Source of the DNA: Pseudovirgaria hyperparasitica
Lineage: Eukaryota > Ascomycota > Dothideomycetes > Acrospermales > Acrospermaceae
Direction: 5' to 3'
Length of the DNA stretch: 64,000 bases
Assembly: GCF_010093815.1 (NCBI RefSeq)
Contig: NW_022985555.1
Span: forward strand, 1,427,727 to 1,491,726
Part shown: piece by piece, positions 58,143-64,000 of the stretch
Position numbering within the stretch: the stretch's first letter is position 1
Layout of the letters: every line of letters begins with the position of its first letter
Made by a program: the position numbers and the translations under genes
Notes under the pieces: generated by a model
The model's input: only the letters and a program-made list of their open reading frames with translations
The model's database searches: none
Told to the model about the DNA's origin: nothing

Positions 58143-58628
58143 GCAGGGAAGGAGAGAAACGGTTCGAGTCGAGGGTGAGGTTGAGAAAGAGAGAGACGGG
58201 ATCTCGACAGGATTGATTTCCAATGTAATGTAGGCAGAAGTGCTTTTATCGCCGACGTCCACGTGACGCGTATATAAATAATACCTAGCACGAAGTCACG
58301 AGAACAAGTTTACCTGCCTACTAAGTAATCACCTTCCCAGCCTGACAACCAAGGCACCAACCCCCAACCCCCAACCAAGAACGCACGACGCACGCTGCAG
58401 GAGCCCTCACCCGGCCAGTTGTTGTCATGGCAGTCAGTACATAGTACATACATGCCTAGAGTGACGCTCCACAACCCGCCAAGACAAAAACCCGGAAATT
58501 CGACCTCCTGCAGCAAAAAAGTCTGCACAGGCAGCAGATGGCAGATGCAGAGATGCGCCGCCCCCGGCTGCTGCAGGAGTGTGCATTTTGCATTTTGCAC
58601 TGCTTGGTTAGTTAGTACCTACCTACCT

Positions 58629-58651
58629 ATGTATGTATGTATGTATGTATG
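58629..58651. repeat. (TATG)n microsatellite
   Basis: Five to six TATG units. Confidence 0.85.
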
Positions 58652-58916
58652 CATGGAATGATGGAAGGATGATGCGTGTGCCTGCCTGTCCATGACCTGT
58701 GCTGTGCTTTGCGGCCCTGATGATTACAATTGTGATTGAGGTGATTAGATGGATAGCTAGGTAGAAAGGGGGGGGTTTTGCTGCAGACGCGCGGGCAGGC
58801 GATTTGGAATGATGCAGATCTGGATTGCGGTCTGCTTGATGCATGGTCTGGGTATGCTGTGTGATGTGTATGCGATATGCTGTATGATGTTATTCTTCCA
58901 TGTCCTTTGTTGACTA

Positions 58917-58941
58917 GCTGCTGCTGCTGCTGCTGCTGCTG
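58917..58941. repeat. (CTG)n trinucleotide repeat
   Basis: Eight CTG units, followed by TCCTACG repeats to about 58,965. Confidence 0.9.
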
Positions 58942-60772
58942 TTGTCCTACGTCCTACGTCCTAATTAAGTCCTACATCCATCGACGTCCTGCCATGACGA
59001 CAAAGATGCAGACGACATGGACCTAGCGTGGTGTAGTGTTTAATTCCCCTTTGGATATTATCTACAAAGCATCTACCAGCCTACGCACGCTTTTCGCAAG
59101 CTTCGCCAACTCTGCACCCTCGCACGGCCGGCCGTGCTGAGTTAAGTGTCTGTCTGTTTGACCTCGCGGGCGGGCCAGTCAGCACATGTGGCCAACGCTC
59201 CTGGCTTCCGTAGTTAGTAGTTGTACAGTAGTAGCAGTCAGAGGGTTAAGAAGGTAAAAAAGCTAGGATGCTGGGAGATGTTGACTGGCCAATGATGGTG
59301 CAAGGTTGAGGGGAGAGGATGGACGAGCAGTGTTGGTGCGGCCAGGAAGGTCCCTGTACAGTATGTGAAAGACTGAAAATCGATCTGGGCATTGCATTCG
59401 AGAAGGTCACGTAATAGTTGTGAGGGAACTAGGTTAATTACTACAGTAGAAGTCAAGCTAGGAAGGCAGGAAAGCAGGAACGTAGAGCAGGGGATAAGAA
59501 GTGAAAAAGGGCACGGCATAATGCACAAACACCGTCAGTGAACGACGTAAGATGTGCGTTTGACGGAGCTATTAATATCTCTCTCTCTCTGTCTGTGTTC
59601 CCACACCCCTGGCCTAAAAAAACATTTCATGACAAGGGGAAGGTAAAGTTAGATGATGGACAGGTGGTGTGCACGATGAGGTGGTGGTGTGGTGCCGCGG
59701 TGGTGGCGGCGGCGGAGGATTAAAGTTATTTACACAGGAGGCCCGAAAGACGCAGGGCAAAGAAGGGAACGTGCGTGGCATCCCATCCATCCATCCCATG
59801 TGCGCGGACCTGGGCAAAGGAGAGAAAGAGGAAGAAGAAGATGGCCATGTGCATGTGGGAGGGGGGGGCGTGCAGCAGTTTCAGGTACCATCATCCTGTT
59901 CCATTTTATTTCCAGTCCAATCGAGATTTGCTTAGTGTCTTGTCTGCCTGCCTGCTTGTGTGCATCTGTCGTTTGCTGTTCTTCACAGTCGCTGTCATGA
60001 CATGCCAAACGTCAGCCAGCTGCCAGCGCATGTCGGTTAATTAGTTAGTGAATCATGACAGCACCGCAAGACAAGACAGGAGAAGGCGTCGGAAAAGGGA
60101 GCAAAAGGCGGGGCTAAACGTGGCCAATGACGGCGACGGCGAAGAAGAGGTGGAATTGTGTGCATGAGACGGGGGGCATCACGAGGGAGTGAAGATCTGT
60201 TCGAGAAGAAGCTTGGAAGGGCGGGTGTAGGATTAGGAGATGCAGGGCTTTCTTTGGGGTTGCGCTGGTGGCGTGCTGATGCGGATTTGCTGAATCTGAA
60301 GCTGGAGCTTGATGGTGATGTTTGATGATGCTGGTGCCGAAGCCGGCGAACGATGCAGGGGCGACGTCAGCCAATCAGACGTGCTGTTTGAGGTGTCTCA
60401 CTAGACATGTTCTGCAGGCCTAGTGATGAGTCAGTAACTTATATGCCAACCTAGCTGGCCGTGGCTGTGGCTGTATCATTGACGATGGGCATCCATATCG
60501 GATCAAGTCAACAACCTCAACCACCACAACCACCACAACCATCAATATTCACTGAACCACTCCACGCCATTCCGGCCTCTTCAGCCGGGTTCCGTACTGA
60601 GGGACATATCGACAGTATCTTGTTGCTTGAGCAATGGCGCCGCAGCTCTCCGGCTACCTGAGCGTGTCACAACATCTTCATTACGCAGCCTACCCTGCTA
60701 ATTAAAATACTAGCCACCTTACGGGCCTGCACGGAGACTAAGATGGGGTAAAGCGCGGCAGACAAACATGTC

Positions 60773-60789
60773 TCTCTCTCTCTCTCTCT
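60773..60789. repeat. (TC)n microsatellite
   Basis: Eight TC units in the spacer. Confidence 0.85.
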
Positions 60790-61384
60790 GTTTCTCTGCC
60801 CTCTACTGCCTTTTTGCTTCATTCTCTCTAGACTCTTTCGCTCAAGCCTTCTTGGGTCCGATGAGTTGATTGTCAATCCGGTGCTAATGTAATGTCAATG
60901 CTAATGCTAGTCTAGCCAACTCAAGGGACCTTTTTTCATGCTGCATATTCCCCTCGTTTCGTGTCTGGGGTGTGTGCATCTCATATCTTGTTTCTCGTCT
61001 GGGAATAGCTCTCTGTTCACCTGGATGAGGTTCTGTTTGTCACTTTCTAGTTCCATGTATGCGTGTCTGTGGCGTGTTGTAAGTTTGTCTTGTGCTGTTG
61101 ATTTATGTTCACGTCGATGATGTCGATGATGATGACGATGATGGATGTTGCTGTCGGTTCTGCTGATTCCGTGTGTGATGATGGTGGTAGTGGTGGTGGA
61201 GGGCTTCCGTGGATGTTCCATCACTGTACCATACAGCCAGACTAACCAGCCAAACTAACCAACTAGACAGCCAAAACAAGCCCGAGCCCGCGCGACTGTG
61301 TTAAGGTTCTTGTTCTATTCCAGCGTCCAACGTGTGCAGCCTCCCAGCCTGTTGCCCCTCCCCTCCCTCCTCCACAGTCCACCG

Positions 61385-61438
61385 TCCACTCTTCACACAG
61401 TCCACACACAGTCCACACACAGTCCACACACACACAAA
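61385..61438. repeat. CACACAGTC tandem repeat
   Basis: Four units of about 13 nt (CACACAGTCCACA), ending in a CA run. Confidence 0.85.
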
Positions 61439-61498
61439 CCACAATCTTTTCACTCATCCGTATCCATCCATCCATCCTACTTCTTCCACTCTCCTCCC

Positions 61499-61542
61499 GC
61501 TCTCTCTCTCTCTCTCTCTCTCTTCTTCTTCTTCTTCTTCTC
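61499..61542. repeat. (TC)n and (TTC)n pyrimidine tract
   Basis: About eleven TC units followed by six TTC units, in the probable leader of the RRM gene. Confidence 0.9.
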
Positions 61543-62406
61543 CTCTGCCGTCTCTGCCTCTTTGCATCGTTTTCCCGTATCACTCCTCTCTCTCCCTTTT
61601 CGTTCGATTTGAGTTTACTCCTTCGTGCGCTTCTTGACTTTGCTGCTGCCAGGGATTCGCTTTCATCAGCCATTTCTGCATCATCTTTGGAGGCTCTGCT
61701 TCTTTATCGGTAAGTCGACTTCAACCCACTCACCCTCCACTACACTACACTACCCGCACACACCCCTCCCCACAAATTCACTTGCTGCTCATAACTGCGA
61801 TTCTCTTCATCCTATCATCACTGTGCTCGCAACACATGTCCACACACACACTCTCTCTCGCTCTCTACCGTCTGGTACCACGCGCGCGACCATTCTCCAC
61901 GCTTATATCAGATTTCGTCATCACTTTCTGCGCTTCTCGCGCTTCATGCGCCTGACTCTTGCGCCTCGACCACTACCGCCCTACCATCCTGCGCCTATGT
62001 CAATTCTCCAACTCGACCTTTGCGCTTCTTTCTCACCTCCATCAATCCTCCTCCCTTGACCCTCGCTGTCGTGCCACCTTCGCTCTCGTCACACCAACCT
62101 TCTCTCTTCTACATCTGCTAACCTCTCTCTCTCTCTACACTTCAGACCGCGACGCTTGTTCTGCTGTCTCAATCGCACTTTCCTAAGACCCATTCGTTAC
62201 TTGGATTACGCGCTCCAACTGCAGTTTGAGATACCCCCCAAGTCTGAAAGCGGTTCTCCTCTTCAGCTAGGCCTGTCAACACTTTTCAAGCCGACGGTCC
62301 TTCTCCATCCCATAAAGCGTGTAATCGCGGGCATCTTGGACAGCTTTCTTCGGCAAACTACGCTTCTTGGTCTACTCAGCCGTACCAATCAAGTCCTGTC
62401 TACGCG

Positions 62407-62473
62407 GTATGTCCTCACCTCCTGTCTATTTTTTTTTGGTGTTGCACACTCCCGCTAATCGTCTTTTCTGCAG
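62407..62473 (+). other. probable 5' UTR intron of the RRM gene
   Basis: A 67-bp segment with GTATGT donor, a CGCTAATC branch-like site and a TTTTCTGCAG acceptor preceded by a T9 run. It lies 78 bp before the start codon at 62,552 and is not needed for the reading frame, so it would be a leader intron. Inferred from splice signals only. Confidence 0.55.
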
Positions 62474-62551
62474 ATCTCCAGAGCTTCGCGTAATACCAAT
62501 CCACATCCTTAGCAACGAGTCCACGCACATTTCTACATACAATATATAAAC

Positions 62552-64000
62552 ATGAGTGCCTTTCCAAACTACGAGGGCTTCCAGGGCCAGCAGCCTCCCC
62601 AGGACGGTGGTGCGCCTGGTGCTACTGGCGGTCAACAACAAGACCAACAGATGGGTCAACCCATTGAGAATGCTGCCGGCCAGTTCCAAGGCGGCAACAT
62701 GGGTCCTCCTAATGCCGGTCCTAGCGCTGAGCAGGGCGACGGCTCCAAGACCACTCTCTGGTAGGTCAATCATGACAATGACCTCATAACTCGGACTTGC
62801 ATACAACTGGAAGAAGATGAAGAAGAAGAAATCAGCACTAACTGGTGTACATCAGGATGGGAGAGCTTGAGCCTTGGATTGACGAAGGCTTTATCCGCAG
62901 TGTCTGGTATAACATGGGTGAAACAGTCAACGTCAAGATGATTCGCGACAAGTTCTCTGGGTGAGTCGCGTCCCGCTTTTCTTCAGGATATAACCAGCTT
63001 ACACTGACAGTGACAGCAACAACGCTGGCTACTGCTTCATCGACTTCGCCTCCTCCCAAGCTGCAGCAAAGGCTCTCGGTCTGAATGGCCAGCTCATGCC
63101 CAACACCAACCGTCCTTTCAAGCTCAACTGGGCCTCTGGTGGTGGCTTGACGGACCGCAAGTATGTCGTCTTCCTACAAAAAGCACTTGACCCAACCAAT
63201 CAAAAATGCTGACCTATAAACTTCCAGTCGCGATGATCGTGGCCCTGAGTATTCCATCTTTGTTGGTGATCTCGGCCCCGAAGTCAACGAGTACGTTCTG
63301 GTCTCGCTCTTCCAAGGCAAATATACCACTGTCAAGTCTGCCAAGATCATGTCCGATCCCATCAGCGGTCTCTCGCGTGGCTACGGCTTCGTCCGCTTCG
63401 GTGACGAAACCGATCAGCAGCGCGCCCTCACCGAGATGCAAGGCGTCTACTGTGGTAACCGCCCAATGAGAATCTCCACGGCCACGCCCAAGAACAAGAA
63501 CGGCGGTCCCGGCGGTCCTGGCATGGGTATGCCCCAAGGTGGCCCAGGTCCTATGGGCATGTACGGCATGCAACAAGGTCCCCCGATGAGTGCTGGCTTC
63601 TACGGTCAGCCTCAGCAGCCCATGAACCAGTTCACTGATCCAAACAACACCACCGTCTTTGTTGGCGGCCTCTCCGGATACGTCACTGAAGATGAACTGC
63701 GCTCCTTCTTCCAGGGCTTCGGAGAGATCACCTATGTCAAGATCCCCCCCGGCAAGGGCTGTGGTTTCGTTCAGTTCGTCCAGCGCCACGCTGCCGAGAT
63801 GGCCATCAACCAGATGCAAGGCTATCCCATTGGTAACTCGCGCGTCCGTCTGAGCTGGGGTCGCAGCCAGAACAACTCTGGCCCAGCCGGTACTCCATAC
63901 CGTCCCGCGCCCCCACCGCCAGTCTTCCCCAACATGGGCATGCCTCCCTCGCACCCATACGGCAACTTTGCGCCAATGAAGGTAAGCCCGCACGACCACA
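62552..64000 (+). CDS. three-RRM RNA-binding protein, Nam8/Csx1/TIA-1-like (3' end outside window)
   Basis: Exons 62552-62760, 62854-62960, 63017-63161, 63228-63981, then a GTAAGC donor at 63,982, so the protein continues beyond the window; introns 93, 56 and 66 bp; 405 codons seen. N-terminus is Gln/Gly-rich (NYEGFQGQQPPQDGGAPGAT). RRM1 is at about 68-150, split over exons 1-3 (KTTLWMGELEPWIDEGFIRS, NNAGYCFIDFASSQAAAKAL). RRM2 starts at about 160 (YSIFVGDLGPEVNEYVLVSL, SRGYGFVRFGDETDQQRALT). After a Gly/Met/Pro-rich linker, RRM3 is at about 305-380 (TTVFVGGLSGYVTEDELRSF, GKGCGFVQFVQRHAAEMAIN). This order is typical of yeast Nam8/Ngr1 and S. pombe Csx1, which act in 5' splice-site use or mRNA stability; which one applies cannot be told from sequence alone. 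Confidence 0.93.

Larger units (their letters stand above)
58143..62406. other. 4.3-kb spacer and long leader region
   Basis: No gene is supported. Frames on both strands are short, overlapping and without domains. It contains microsatellites near 58,629, 58,917, 59,577, 60,773, 61,390 and 61,499. From about 61,300 the + strand is pyrimidine-rich (CT and TTC runs), the usual look of a fungal 5' UTR; a GTAAGT donor at 61,710 may start a leader intron of the RRM gene downstream. Confidence 0.5.

Noticed and set aside
53383-62551. CRISPR-like or other regularly spaced arrays
   Set aside because: All repeats are contiguous microsatellites without unique spacers, and the organism is a eukaryote.

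Overview
This window is nuclear DNA of a filamentous ascomycete, most likely a melanised Dothideomycete. The evidence is genes split by many 42-100 bp introns (GT...AG, with CTAAC/CTGAC-like branch sites), fungus-specific families (Clr5-domain protein, TEA/AbaA regulator, fungal F-box, NB-ARC/TPR STAND protein), a scytalone dehydratase of DHN-melanin synthesis, and AT-rich repeat relics with a transition bias like that of repeat-induced point mutation (RIP). The order is inferred; no taxonomic marker is present.

Layout. 2.4-4.6 kb: mitochondrial D-lactate dehydrogenase (-). 5.35-6.6 kb: basic, Ser-rich uncharacterised protein (-). 8.9-11.3 kb: seven-exon uncharacterised fungal protein (-). 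13.3-15.4 kb: Clr5-domain protein (+). 16.0-19.8 kb: Nup2/Nup50-like nucleoporin with FG repeats and a C-terminal Ran-binding domain (+). 20.2-21.1 kb: uncharacterised, possibly mitochondrial protein (+). 22.3-30.6 kb is an accessory-looking block: OPT-family transporter, a broken CmcJ/AsaB-type hydroxylase, a STAND NTPase with TPRs, and a CorA-like membrane protein, all on +. 31-36 kb: F-box protein, kinase-like protein and a frame-disrupted nucleotidyltransferase-like gene, all on -, among AT-rich relics; a diverged direct repeat brackets the kinase-like gene. 37.8-40.8 kb: complete seven-exon urease (-). 41.5-42.9 kb: HMG-box protein (-). 44.9-45.6 kb: six-exon zinc-ribbon protein (-). 46.3-46.9 kb: seven-exon dynein light chain LC8 (-), head-to-head with the pre-rRNA processing factor Mrd1 (47.3-50.1 kb, +). 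50.9-53.4 kb: AbaA-type TEA transcription factor (+). 53.4-57.2 kb: microsatellite-rich spacer with an 82-base assembly gap. 57.25-58.1 kb: scytalone dehydratase (+). 58.1-62.5 kb: spacer and long leader. 62.55 kb to the end: three-RRM Nam8/Csx1-like protein (+), running off the window.

Most genes are housekeeping. The spore-development regulator AbaA and the melanin enzyme lie next to each other, which could be meaningful for pigmented conidia but is not proof of a cluster. The OPT transporter beside a decayed hydroxylase hints at a former small metabolite locus. The clearest signal that ordinary annotation does not explain is compositional: in six genes between 31 and 58 kb the coding strand flips from C-rich to G-rich within the gene, usually near the 3' end, whereas neighbouring genes (Mrd1, Nup2, STAND, RRM protein) do not show it. 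I found no tRNA, rRNA, CRISPR or intact transposon.
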